Shown here piece after piece: positions 1 to 11,185 of a stretch of DNA of 64,000 nucleotides. The DNA is from Pelobates cultripes (taxonomy: Eukaryota; Chordata; Amphibia; Anura; Pelobatidae): the NCBI GenBank assembly GCA_933207985.1, contig OW240915.1:110163243-110227242 (forward strand), read 5' to 3'. Every line of letters begins with the position of its first letter. Position 1 is the first letter of the stretch. The notes beneath the pieces were generated by a model that saw nothing but the letters and a program-made list of their open reading frames with translations, was not told where the DNA came from and made no database searches. The position numbers and the translations under genes are program-made.

Positions 1-18
1 GGATACACAGATACTCAC

Positions 19-2426
19 ACAAAATTGAAAATACTAAGACATACACCAAATGCCATGTGAAAGACGCCCAGAATAACAGACATCTTCATTTTAAAAGAGT
101 TTAGAAAAGTGAGTTTGTTTGAGGCAAGGCTCCAAATCTGTAAACAAAAGGAAGAAATTATACAACAATTAAAAAAATAAAATAAAAAAATTTACACACC
201 CCACAACAAATCAAATAAAGATGCAATTGATTTATACAAGAAACTTACTGGATCAATGCCAAATGGATATACACCTATGAAGACACCAGTCATGTTTGGG
301 TTCAGTGGATCCACAGGAGACTTTGCCTTAAATGCCTTACTAAACAATACATTTAAAGATAAAAGTTAGGCAATAGAAAGCAGGTAAAGAAGCATGTGTA
401 TACAGAGACTAAGTTTTACTCACTGCAAGTCATTATTATCATATGCCATGGATGTAACATTCCATCCGGAAGGAAAAATTGAAGTTGCACGGCTGAAACA
501 CTCATTATACACAAACCCTGTGTATACAGAGAAGGCACCCATCAGGAGGATAAGATAACGACCACCAAAACACATAGAAAAAATCTGAAACAGAAAGAAA
601 AATATATGGAGAAAATTCTAACAGAACTGCCTACATTTCCCTTTAACATTTTAGTTTCATGACATTTCTCACCTCATTCTCTGAGCGTTTAAGTTTTGGG
701 TCGTCCTCCCCAAGAACTAGCCAGAGAGCGAATAGAAACATAAGGATACCATGTCCAACATCACCAAACATCACAGCAAAAAGGAACGGGAATGTTATGA
801 TCGTGTACAATGCTGCAAGAACATCAACATTGTTTTAAGCAACAAGAACATAGGTATTTCCTTTATTTATAAAATATTTTACCAGGAAAGATACATTGAG
901 ATTTCTCTCGTTTTCAAGTATGTCCTGGGTCCACAAATCATTGCATTGTTACAATTAGGGTACAATAAAATACAAAAACAACAACATTAATACACAATAA
1001 ATACAAAATTGAACATGGAACAGGCAGGAAATATATAATCGACCATGACACGTGCATTCTGTTTTGAGGTATGTAGAGAGGGATCTCTTAAAGGACTTTA
1101 AGCTTAGGGAAGATTTTAAATTGTGCGGGAGGTCGTTCCACAATTGCGGTGCTCTATAGGAGAAGGAGGATCAGGCTGCTTTCTTTTTGTATTGAGGTAG
1201 TCTAAGTAAAGTGTTGGTACTGGATCGGAGGTTATAGGAAGTGGGAACAGCTGAGGAAAGCATTGTGTTCAGGTAGGGTGGGAGTTTCCCAGAAAAGCTC
1301 TTAAACACAAGGCTGGAAAGATGAAGGGTGCGTCTGGATTCAAGCGACAGCCAGTTTAGTTCTTTTAGCATGTCACAATGGTGAGTCCTGTAATTACATT
1401 GTAGCACAAATCAGCAGAACGAGTTATACAATGTGTTGAGTTTATTAATTTGGGATTGCGATGCAGATACTACATCCCCATAATCAATGATTGGAATCAG
1501 CATTTGCAGTACAATCGTTTTCTTTACTGTAGGGCTTAGGCAGGATTTGTTTCTGTACAGGGCACCTAGTTTTGGATAAAGTTTAGATGCAAGCTTTTCT
1601 ATGTGGAGGCCAAAAGATAGATTGGGGTCTAACATCATACCCAAGTATTTGAAAGAATGGACTGCGGTCAGTGTGCCATTTGAATTTGTTTTGATGGATA
1701 GGTGGGAATTGTGTAATTTAGGTACTGTTCCAAAGATCATTGTGACAGTTTTGTCAGTGTTCAGGAAGAGTGTGCTTTTTGCGTTCCACTTTTCTACCTC
1801 TGTAAACTGGTCTTGGTATGACAGGAAGTGTAGAAAGTGAAAGTAAACACGAACAAGGACACACCTGGGTTGACCTCTTGATAACTAGCCACTCCGTAGG
1901 AATCAACAATTTCTTGAAAACCTGCAGTGAATTTATTAGTGCGAATAAGAGTTGGAGGACTGACAGAACATGGAATCCGATGACAGAATGATTCTCCACC
2001 ACCTCCACTGTCTTCCTGTAAATGAAAATAGTTCTACATAGTAAATTGCACAGAAAAATGTGCACTATTTAGATTGCATTTTTTTACAATGAGACTAGTA
2101 ATCTAAAATATATTTTTAATGTAATTTGTGGATTATGCCTCAAAAAGGTCCAGATTACTTCCAAAATATTTAGTACTTTACCAAACATACAATGAGAAAT
2201 ATCGCAAAAACAGACTCACCGAAGCTCTGGCTAGAGCTCCCTGGAGAACGGGTAGGTCATTCACAGGACACCACACTTCACCAATGAGACAGCGCTCACG
2301 CACACTGCACAAATTCAGGATAAGATAGATGTGCTTCATTTTTCTCACACTGACTCTCCAGTGGTGCAGAGAAGAAGCAGCTCTATTTAGAACCTGTGAC
2401 TGGTAACTCTCGGTCTGAGAAAGGAC
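19..2426 (-). CDS. tcirg1: V-type proton ATPase 116 kDa subunit a, isoform a3-like; partial, six internal exons
   Basis: Six exons read on the minus strand: 2426-2220, 2015-1865, 812-673, 584-424, 339-249 and 137-19. All have AG acceptors and GT donors, and their phases join cleanly (207, 151, 140, 161, 91 and 119 nt, about 289 residues). Diagnostic stretches are [77 protein letters not shown] and [14 protein letters not shown]. These belong to the membrane-embedded a subunit of the V-ATPase Vo sector, which forms the proton half-channels. [11 protein letters not shown] and the KRSENE-type loop fit isoform a3 (TCIRG1, osteoclast and lysosome) better than a1, a2 or a4; this isoform call is from memory of the family. 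The piece covers the end of the cytosolic N-terminal domain and the first membrane helices. The C-terminal part, with the essential arginine, lies off the window's left edge. Exons upstream of 2426 were not found. An L2 LINE occupies the intron between 812 and 1865. Confidence 0.93.
861..1830 (-). mobile_element. L2-type LINE, 5'-truncated, 3' half of ORF2
   Basis: A minus-strand non-LTR retrotransposon piece inside a tcirg1 intron. Reading from 1830 down, the translation gives a typical reverse-transcriptase thumb and C-terminus ([77 protein letters not shown]). It is broken by frameshifts into three open pieces (1740-1411, 1407-1171, 1143-955). The 3' tail near 861-900 is shared almost exactly with the copy at 26480-27168, which ends in a TTTA-type short repeat, as expected for the L2/CR1 group. 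Inactive. The L2 rather than CR1 assignment rests on the [13 protein letters not shown] C-terminus. Confidence 0.8.
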
Positions 2427-3417
2427 CTACAGGAAACCAAAAACACCAAACATGAAAAGATTCCATTGACTCAAAATACAATGATTGTCACCACTCATCC
2501 TCCCTAGGCCAGGTAGAGAAGCAGATAGCACCCTCCTTATGTGCTCTCCCTACAAAATAATACATTCCCCCAAAGTCCCCAGTAATACTAAATCGCACAA
2601 GATAAGTAGACAAATATTTACGGTATACAAAAAAGGAAGGATGTAGAATACATATATTCTATATTTTGGTGATTTTTCTTACATGCATCTCATACATGGT
2701 CAATCTTTAGTGACATGAACAGATAAGGGACACATACACTTTTGGATTTTGGAGTGGAATGCTCGTAGAAATTGAAGGTTGTTACTCTAGATGACCTTCT
2801 AAAAGGTCAATAGAATTGCCAACAAGAGTGTATCAATATCATAGATATTGTAATGATAATGGGTATTATTCACTTAAGTTTAAATGCCCCATGTCTTTTG
2901 CAAAAGTCTGGATTAATTCAGGGGCACCTGGACTGCAAAATCAATACATTATTCACACTATTTAAAGTCTGCATAAGGGGGAATTTTGGATGGATTTCAG
3001 TACTCCTAGATTATCTAGTTTGCTGTGCAATCTGAGCCTAGAAGTCTTTCGAATCTAAAGGAATTGTTGAGAATTCAAAGTGGAGTTCAAATTCAGACCA
3101 AATGTTCAGACCAAAACAGCAGAACTCAAATCATAGCTGACTTGGAGAATTTTACCAATTCAGCTTTTTTGGTCTGAACATTTAATTCACTTTGAATACC
3201 TTACAATTCTCACTTTTGTAAATAACCATTATTTTGGCTCCAACAAATATATTTCAGGCATTCCCTGGATGGTGGGCTAAGGAAACATCCCCAGGACGTA
3301 CCTTTCCTGGTTAAATACTTTGTTATTATTATTCCAAATTCCTGAGTTATTTGATAAACCAGGTCTTCTTGTAGCTATGCTCAGTGTGTTGTCTATAGAA
3401 TTTTCGGTTCCCTTTAA
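2427..3417. other. tcirg1 upstream intron or flank; no exon seen, one short inverted-repeat element
   Basis: Upstream of the 2426 acceptor on the minus strand. I looked for the preceding a-subunit exon and saw none. The stretch from about 3066 to 3228 has imperfect inverted ends (GAGAATTCAAAGTG on the left, CACTTTGAATACC and ACAATTCTCAC on the right) around GGTCTGAACAT and ATGTTCAGACC arms, so it is probably a small MITE related to the one at 60042-60215. The rest is unclassified. Confidence 0.45.
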
Positions 3418-4144
3418 CCCCTTAGTGACCAGGCAATGTTTCAATTGTATTACCGTTAAGGACCAGGGCTCTTTTTCTGCAGTGGCTGTGTTTAGATGTA
3501 TTTGCCTCTTATATATTTACTGTGCCCACACATATTGTATACCGTTTACCTCACTATTAAATGTTCATTCTAAAGATACCATTATTTTCATCATATCATA
3601 TGATTTACTAGAATAAAAAAAGTGAAATATGATGAGACATAAAACACAGCTGGCCATCATGCCCCCATGTCCCAGTTGGAACATTTCTGAAGCCAGCCAA
3701 TGTAATTCACCTCCGTCAAACCGTATGTTTTGGAAAAGTACACAGCCTAGGGCATTTCACATGGTGGCATTTCAAAACTTTACATGCACTTATTCTACCA
3801 CCAGTCTCTGTCAAACGTTTTTGTGATGTCCTTTTTCACTCACACATTCATGTTCACTTTTTCACTCACACATTCTACTTTGAGCATAAATTCTAACCTC
3901 CTGTTAGGTGTTCCTGCCAAAGGACACCCCAATATGTGCTCGGCAACATCTCCCGGGTACAGCGATACCACGCATGCATATGTTTGTCGGGTTCACTGGG
4001 GGATGCAAAGCAAAATGTCTGATATGCGTTTTTCAAATTGTACATATCTTCTTTGCCGATCTACCTTATGGGGGACTTATCAGATATCCCAATGTATTTT
4101 CTTGACATGAGCGTGCATGTATTTGAAAAGTTGACACCCTGCAG

Positions 4145-5166
4145 TAGTTGAAGAACGCTTGTGGAGGTAACTGTTCAATCCTCATTTTCACACACACACA
4201 CACAACACACTGCTTTTTGACTGTGATTTAGGAGAGCCCGCTGTTGGTTATTGCAAGAACACACCCCAGGGGGTTTTCTGCAAGGCTTCTCCTTAGGACA
4301 CCCATGCCCCCCACGCATAGGCTCGCCAGGATTTTGGGAAGGTATGGTTACAATTGTATGACTTTTCAGTTTGAGTTGAAATTGAGAGTAGTTCTTCTGA
4401 TAGGCCTATCTTTAGCTTGGGGCTTATCACAGAGCCCAGTTTTATAGATCGCCACGAAAGGATACACACTTTGAAACGTGGACACCCCAAGGTATTGCAT
4501 GTGGAGTGCTTTGATGCAACCTTTTTTTCTTTTTTTATAGCCAGACCAAAAATAAATAAATAAAATAAAACAGTTGAAGAACGCGTGTGGAGGTAACTGT
4601 TCAATCCTCATTTTCACACACACACACACAAACACACTGCTTTTTGACTGTGATTTAGGAGAGCCCGCTGTTGGTTATTGCAAGAACACACCCCAGGGGG
4701 TTTTCTGCAAGGCTTCTCCTTAGGACACCCATGCCCCCCACGCATAGGCTCGCCAGGATTTTGGGAAGGTATGGTTACAATTGTATGACTTTTCAGTTTG
4801 AGTTGAAATTGAGAGTAGTTCTTCTGATAGGCCTATCTTTAGCTTGGGGCTTATCACAGAGCCCAGTTTTATAGATCGCCACGAAAGGATACACACTTTG
4901 AAACGTGGACACCCCAAGGTATTGCATGTGGAGTGCTTTGATGCAACCTTTTTTCTTTTTTTATAGCCAGACCAAAAATAAATAAATAAAATAAAACAGT
5001 TGAAGAACGCGTGTGGAGGTAACTGTTCAATCCTCATTTTCACACACACACACAACACACTGCTTTTTGACTGTGATTTAGGAGAGCCCGCTGTTGGTTA
5101 TTGCAAGAACACACCCCAGGGGGTTTTCTGCAAGGCTTCTCCTTAGGACACCCATGCCCCCCATGC
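4145..5166. repeat. Internal ~427-bp tandem repeat of piggyBac copy 1 (two units plus a partial)
   Basis: Units begin with GTTGAAGAACGC at about 4146, 4572 and 4998. The third stops near 5166, where the sequence diverges into a C-rich run next to the transposase stop codon. Each unit contains a (CA)n run, a GTTGGTTATTGCAAGAACAC segment and an A/T-rich AATAAATAAATAAAAT end. The last of these could supply poly(A) signals only on the plus strand. No protein function is evident. Confidence 0.88.
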
Positions 5167-5241
5167 ACGGGGTAAATGTAAGAACCCCCCCCCCCTAAAA
5201 AAACCAAAAAACCTCTGAACGGCAAATGTTAAAAAAATAAA

Positions 5242-6981
5242 TTAAAAATGGACCAGCGTGTGGTAGCGTTTGAAACAGTCGCCAATGCAGAGTCCAGGCT
5301 GTCCAGGGCAATCAGGACAGTAATATACACTGTCTTTTCTCTGCCCCCTCTTAGAACAGACCCTGCATCTTTTTTGGGGATTCTGCTTTGCCGCAGTAGG
5401 GGGGATTTTAAAAATAAAATGTGTAGCCCCAACTCTGCTCTCTCCCATCACCGCCCGGGGAGCAGGTGCATCACGGTACAAAATCCCCGAAATGATCTGG
5501 AGCTGAAACTGTAAAAATCTCAGTTGCGTCCCGGGGTTTGCTTTTTTGAACAACAAGAAAGCGTTGTGGGCTGCAATCTGCATCAGGTAGATTGCAACCT
5601 TTTTGTACCAGGCCCTTGTCTTTCGTATAATTAGGTAGGGCTGCAGCAGCTGATCTGCCAGATCAACCCCACCCATGTGCCGGTTATAGGCCTTGATGCA
5701 CACTGGCTTCCTTGTCCTCTCAGCTCTGCCACGTACAGGGACCTCCACAGTCCCCTCAGTGTGGATACTGGTAAGAAGGTACACATCCTTCTTGTCTCTG
5801 TACTTAACTGCCAACAGCTCCTCTTGGCGCAGAGCTGAGGTCTCCCCCCTTCGTAGCCGGGTTCGTGCAAGTTGTCCTGGGAAACCTGTGCTGTTCTTTT
5901 TAATTGTGCCGCAAGCTACTGTATCAAAACAGTATAGTAGCTTAAACAAAGGGACACTTGTATAAAAATTGTCAGTATACAAGTGGTACCCTTTGTTCAT
6001 GAGGGGGAAAATCAGGTCCCAGACAATCTTGCCACTGGTTCCCATATGTTCTGGGCAACCTGGAGGGTCAAGGTGGCTATCCTTTCCCTCGTACACCCGG
6101 AAGGCCTGAATATACCCATTCTCGCCATCACAGAGCTTATACATCTTTACACCATACCTAGAGCGCTTGGAAGGAACATACTGCTTGAATCCCAGCCTTC
6201 CCTTATACTTCATCAGGGATTCATCCACGCATATATTCCTTCCAGGTGTATAAGCCTCTGCAAACCTGGCAGCAAAGTGGGTAATCAGGGGGCGGATTTT
6301 ATACAGCCTGTCAAATTGGGGATGCTCCCTAGAGGGACACAGGCTGTTGTCGCTGAAGTGCATGAAATGCAGAATCATTTCATACCTCTTCCTCGACATA
6401 CATTGGGAGTAAATAGGGGTAGAGCAGATGGGGCTACTGCTCCAGTAGGAGCGGATGGAGGGTTTCTTTATGATGCCCATCAGCATAGTCAATGCCCAGA
6501 ATCTTTTAAATTCTGGCACATCGATGGGGGCCCATTGCTGCTTTGCCAAAAAAGAGTCAGGATTTGTAGCTCTGAATTGATGGGCATATAAATTAGTTTG
6601 GGCGACAATGTTCCCCAATACATCATCGCCCAGAAACACCTCCATAAACTGCTGAGGGCTAAATCCTGTGACATCCAAATTAATGCCAGGATTTGCAGTA
6701 AAGGATGGGATGTCTGGCCTCTGGCGATGAGGCACTACCCACTCCTCAGCAGTTCTGCCAGCTGTAGCAGCACGTCTCCTTCGGGCAGGGGGACTAGCAG
6801 GCACAGATACAACATCACTAGATGCATCACTAGCAGCAGACACTGTATCTAGTGATGATGTATCTGAGCACCTGGCTGGGTCAAAATCAGGGTCAGAGTC
6901 TGACATAGACGCGTCAGACTCTAGCGCAAGGGTGGCATATGACTGCTCAGCGCTGGTTGACTTCCGTGACCCATGTGACAT
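5242..6981 (-). CDS. piggyBac-family transposase, intact, 579 aa (copy 1)
   Basis: A single uninterrupted reading frame for a DDD transposase of the DDE_Tnp_1_7 (PGBD) family. I take the ATG at 6979-6981 (MSHGSRK) as the start: an in-frame extension of 27 residues upstream is low complexity, and MS(H/Y)GSRK is shared with copy 2. An acidic N-terminus (residues 1-60) is followed by an RRRR basic patch (67-70). The DDE core has the three expected aspartates at D253 (ICVDESLMKYKGR), D337 (YHLYTDNFYTS) and D440 (NRHMGGVDLADQL). A C-terminal cysteine-rich zinc-binding domain runs from about 538 to the end (C539, C542, C555, C558, C565, C569, H574), which in characterised piggyBac enzymes binds the transposon ends. 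Length is normal for the family. No intron is seen. It may be active or recently active. Confidence 0.93.
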   Translation of the reverse strand: MSHGSRKSTSAEQSYATLALESDASMSDSDPDFDPARCSDTSSLDTVSAASDASSDVVSVPASPPARRRRAATAGRTAEEWVVPHRQRPDIPSFTANPGINLDVTGFSPQQFMEVFLGDDVLGNIVAQTNLYAHQFRATNPDSFLAKQQWAPIDVPEFKRFWALTMLMGIIKKPSIRSYWSSSPICSTPIYSQCMSRKRYEMILHFMHFSDNSLCPSREHPQFDRLYKIRPLITHFAARFAEAYTPGRNICVDESLMKYKGRLGFKQYVPSKRSRYGVKMYKLCDGENGYIQAFRVYEGKDSHLDPPGCPEHMGTSGKIVWDLIFPLMNKGYHLYTDNFYTSVPLFKLLYCFDTVACGTIKKNSTGFPGQLARTRLRRGETSALRQEELLAVKYRDKKDVYLLTSIHTEGTVEVPVRGRAERTRKPVCIKAYNRHMGGVDLADQLLQPYLIIRKTRAWYKKVAIYLMQIAAHNAFLLFKKANPGTQLRFLQFQLQIISGILYRDAPAPRAVMGESRVGATHFIFKIPPTAAKQNPQKRCRVCSKRGQRKDSVYYCPDCPGQPGLCIGDCFKRYHTLVHF

Positions 6982-7691
6982 GATCACAATCGCTTTACTT
7001 AGTGACCTGTCACAAAAAAAAAAAAAAAATGAACAGACAGCAAAATAAGTGCTGCTGTGCAAGAGCCTGTGAACTGCAGAGTGATCACAGGCAGGACAGG
7101 GGTTAATCGTTCTGAAAAGAGCTTTTGGGTCTCAAAAAAAAAAAAAATTCACAAAAAATGAACCCCTAAAAAAGAAAAAAAAAATGCACGAACAGCAGAC
7201 AATTACTGCTGTGCAAAAGCCGGTGATTATAGTGATCACTGGCAAGACAGGGGTTAATGGCTCTGAAAAGAGCCTTTGGGTCTCAAGAGTTTACAAATCC
7301 CTACCTATAAACACCTAAATCTCTCTAGCTAAACCACAGATCTCTCTCCTTCTCTCACTAAAGCACAAGTGAGGAGAGGGAGGCAGATCCACACCAATCA
7401 GAGAAATGGGGAACACACTTGGGATGAAATTGCTAATGGGGCAAGCTGTGATTGGATGACCCCAGCCTGCCCCTTATGATGCGGCATGCTAGGGACACCC
7501 CCAGAAGCCCCATGATTCACTGCCTTTAGAAAGGGATGGGGGTTAATTTTGATCATTTTATTTCTTTTCTATTTAATTTTTTAATATATAGTATTATATA
7601 TGCACTGAGTGCCAGGACCCCTCGAGGCACTCCGCACATGCAGAGCATCACTGCAATACTATCAGAGCTTCCAGAGCTCAAAATAGCTGCA

Positions 7692-7753
7692 GACGTACCA
7701 GGTACGTCCAAGGTCATTATGGAATGTTTTCTGCCAGACGTACCAGATACGTC
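7692..7753. promoter_or_regulatory. Subterminal palindromes at the piggyBac right end
   Basis: Two near-identical palindromic 17-mers, GACGTACCAGGTACGTC at 7692-7708 and GACGTACCAGATACGTC at 7737-7753, lie within 80 bp of the right tip. The same pair is at 25464-25480 and 25509-25525 in copy 2. Repeated subterminal motifs are typical transposase-binding sites. That role is inferred here. Confidence 0.6.
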
Positions 7754-7800
7754 CATGGTCATGAAGGGGTTAAACTCCATCATCCCCAGGCACAGGAAAC

Positions 7801-7935
<135 letters not shown>

Positions 7936-7982
7936 AATATATTATAGTGGGGACTTAGAAAATATTTTGCACTAGCATATTT

Positions 7983-10452
7983 TGGGCTAGCCATGGGTCC
8001 TACTGCTTCAGGGAAGGGGGGGTGGCGGGGGGGGGGGGTTCATACATGAAGGCTTGACTTAAGAATTTGCTTTCGCCTGGAGCTTTTGGGACTTTGAAGA
8101 TTTTTCCAATCTGAACAGTGAGGTCTTTGAAGATATTTTGCACATGTTCTACCCCACCCCAGCACCCACAAAATTACATTTCAGAGCACAAAAAGCCCCT
8201 CACAAGTTCCATCCCTTGAGAGCCACCACCTGGGTGACCAACATACCCAAATTTCAGGCAGATCCCTCAAAGGGATCAGGAATTTCATGGAAGTCATATT
8301 TTGACCGGCAACCGCCAGGCTCACTTAGCCGAAAATAGTTCCATAGAATCGCGGCTAAGTGCCGCTGGAGGACAACCGGCAAAACTTCAATTTTCAAGCC
8401 GAAAACAGTTCCAGGGATTTCGCGCCTATGTCCCCCTGAGTCTTTTCCCTCTCCCAGGCCAGGCAAACACCGGCCAGGGGGCTAGCCATGGGTCCTACTG
8501 CTTCAGGGAAGGGGGGGGGGCATACATGAAGGCTTGAAGGCTTGACTTAAGAATTTGCTTTCGCCTGGAGCTTTTGGGACTTTGAAGATTTTTCCAATCT
8601 GAACAGTGAGGTCTTTGAAGATATTTTGCACATGTTCTACCCCACCCCAGCACCCACAAAATTACATTTCAGAGCACAAAAAGCCCCTCACAAGTTCCAT
8701 CCCTTGAGAGCCACCACCTGGGTGACCAACATATCCAAAATTCAGGCAGATCCCTCAAAGGGATCAGGAATTTCATGGAAGTCATATTTTGACCGGCAAC
8801 CGCCAGGCTCACTTAGCCGAAAATAGTTCCATAGAATCGCGGCTAAGTGCCGCTGGAGGACAACCGGCAAAACTTCAATTTTCAAGCCGAAAACAGTTCC
8901 AGGGATTTCGCGCCTATGTCCCCCTGAGTCTTTTCCCTCTCCCAGGCCAGGCAAACACCGGCCAGGGGGCTAGCCATGGGTCCTACTGCTGCAGGGAAGG
9001 GGGGGGGGCATACATGAAGGCTTGACTTAAGAATTTGCTTTCGCCTGGAGCTTTTGGGACTTTGAAGATTTTTCCAATCTGAACAGTGAGGTCTTTGAAG
9101 ATATTTTGCACATGTTCTACACCACCCCAGCACCCACAAAATTACATTTCAGAGCACAAAAAGCCCCTCACAAGTTCCATCCCTTGAGAGCCACCACCTG
9201 GGTGACCAACATATCCAAAATTCAGGCAGATCCCTCAAAGGGATCAGGAATTTCATGGAAGTCATATTTTGACCGGCAACCGCCAGGCTCACTTAGCCGA
9301 AAATAGTTCCATAGAATCGCGGCTAAGTGCCGCTGGAGGACAACCGGCAAAACTTCAATTTTCAAGCCGAAAACAGTTCCAGGGATTTCGCGCCTATGTC
9401 CCCCTGAGTCTTTTCCCTCTCCCAGGCCAGGCAAACACCGGCCAGGGGGCTAGCCATGGGTCCTACTGCTTCAGGGAAGGGGGGGGGGGCATACATGAAG
9501 GCTTGAAGGCTTGACTTAAGAATTTGCTTTCGCCTGGAGCTTTTGGGACTTTGAAGATTTTTCCAATCTGAACAGTGAGGTCTTTGAAGATATTTTGCAC
9601 ATGTTCTACACCACCCCAGCACCCACAAAATTACATTTCAGAGCACAAAAAGCCCCTCACAAGTTCCATCCCTTGAGAGCCACCACCTGGGTGACCAACA
9701 TACCCAAATTTCAGGCAGATCCCTCAAAGGGATCAGGAATTTCATGGAAGTCATATTTTGACCGGCAACCGCCAGGCTCACTTAGCCGAAAATAGTTCCA
9801 TAGAATCGCGGCTAAGTGCCGCTGGAGGACAACCGGCAAAACTTCAATTTTCAAGCCGAAAACAGTTCCAGGGATTTCGCGCCTATGTCCCCCTGAGTCT
9901 TTTCCCTCTCCCAGGCCAGGCAAACACCGGCCAGGGGGCTAGCCATGGGTCCTACTGCTTCAGGGAAGGGGGGGGGGCATACATGAAGGCTTGAAGGCTT
10001 GACTTAAGAATTTGCTTTCGCCTGGAGCTTTTGGGACTTTGAAGATTTTTCCAATCTGAACAGTGAGGTCTTTGAAGATATTTTGCACATGTTCTACCCC
10101 ACCCCAGCACCCACAAAATTACATTTCAGAGCACAAAAAGCCCCTCACAAGTTCCATCCCTTGAGAGCCACCACCTGGGTGACCAACATACCCAAATTTC
10201 AGGCAGATCCCTCAAAGGGATCAGGAATTTCATGGAAGTCATATTTTGACCGGCAACCGCCAGGCTCACTTAGCCGAAAATAGTTCCATAGAATCGCGGC
10301 TAAGTGCCGCTGGAGGACAACCGGCAAAACTTCAATTTTCAAGCCGAAAACAGTTCCAGGGATTTCGCGCCTATGTCCCCCTGAGTCTTTTCCCTCTCCC
10401 AGGCCAGGCAAACACCGGCCAGGGGGCTAGCCATGGGTCCTACTGCTGCAGG
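7983..10452. repeat. Satellite array A: ~488-bp unit, five copies
   Basis: Five head-to-tail copies, with landmark TGCACATGTTCTAC recurring near 8138, 8626, 9106, 9595 and 10083 (steps of 488, 480, 489 and 488). Length variation comes mainly from a GAAGGCTTGAAGGCTTG duplication and the length of a G-run. Copies differ at only a few positions, so the array is young or homogenised. Each unit contains CTTAGCCGAAAATAGTTCC and GCGGCTAAGTGCCGC, a small palindrome. The same short open frames recur in every copy and are not genes. Confidence 0.93.
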
Positions 10453-11185
10453 GAGGCAGGCAGGCAGGCTTCATAGTCCACTTAGTGCTTTTAGCATACA
10501 TGCATCAGCCTCCCCCGGCCCTAATGAACAATACCCCTCATTGTAAGGCCTGTTCAAATGCCTCCCACCCCTCCTTTGCAGCCACCTCTGTGCCTTAAGC
10601 CCCCTCTGGTGGATGTCCACTTACGCTCGGGTCTTAAGCCCCCTATGGTGGATGTCACCCGCTGGACGGGCACAAGAGCCTCCAGATGCATGGAAGCCTA
10701 GTGCACGCGCCTCGGATGTGCCGTGGCGCCCATTTCAGAAGTGTCCGACGACTTATATATCAAGTTGTTCCTTCAAGGCCAAGCTGTGGTAGCTAGCCGT
10801 GTTGCTGGAATGTTTGATTTTTTCTGTAGGACCCCTCTACTTCCATATTGCAACACACACCTATGTAAATCCCTGTCTCTGCAAGTATGGGTTGGTTTTC
10901 TTCCTAGGTGCCAAGTTGTCCAGGCAGGCTATAAAATGTGGAGTGAAGGGCAGAGGACACCACACCTACCGCAGATGAGGGGTCCAACAACCACATTCAC
11001 ACCAATGACCCCCTCTCTTTCCCCCCCACACAGAGGAAATGAAGAAGGAGCTGTTTATGGAGTGAGACAAAAGCTTGGCTCACAGGATGACCTTCTCGCC
11101 TGCAGTCAAAGTGAAAGGAAACAGTTTAGAGACCAGACTCTAAAGCACAGGCACCCCCTTACAAAGGGGGTTTTTCCAATACTTT
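10453..11185. other. Unclassified junction between satellite arrays A and B
   Basis: GC-richer DNA with (CAGG)n near 10455 and a short direct duplication (TAAGCCCCCT.TGGTGGATGTC at about 10596 and 10631). A 186-codon open frame (10723-11283) crosses into array B and resembles no family I recognise. I do not call a gene here. Confidence 0.4.

Larger units (their letters stand above)
3418..7769 (-). mobile_element. piggyBac-like DNA transposon, copy 1, apparently complete
   Basis: A 4,352-bp element bounded by TTAA target duplications at 3414-3417 and 7770-7773. The left end is CCCCTTAGTGACCAGG. The reverse complement of the right end is CCCCTTCATGACCATGG, giving a short imperfect inverted repeat. 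It carries one minus-strand transposase gene, an internal ~427-bp tandem repeat downstream of the gene, and a ~150-bp duplicated segment upstream of it (about 7029-7135 and 7182-7285, each with CAGGACAGGGGTTAAT). TTAA targets and seamless excision are the hallmark of the piggyBac superfamily, whose frog members include the Xenopus Uribo and Kobuta groups. The relation to those groups is inferred, not tested. Confidence 0.92.

Noticed and set aside
5983..6591. 202-codon plus-strand frame opposite the piggyBac transposase (and its twin at 23738-24346)
   Set aside because: Antisense shadow of a real, conserved transposase gene on the minus strand.
8138..10476. Repeated 66-, 70- and 78-codon open frames in every unit of satellite A
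   Set aside because: They are identical in all tandem copies because the DNA is, occur on both strands, and show no protein motif or gene signal.
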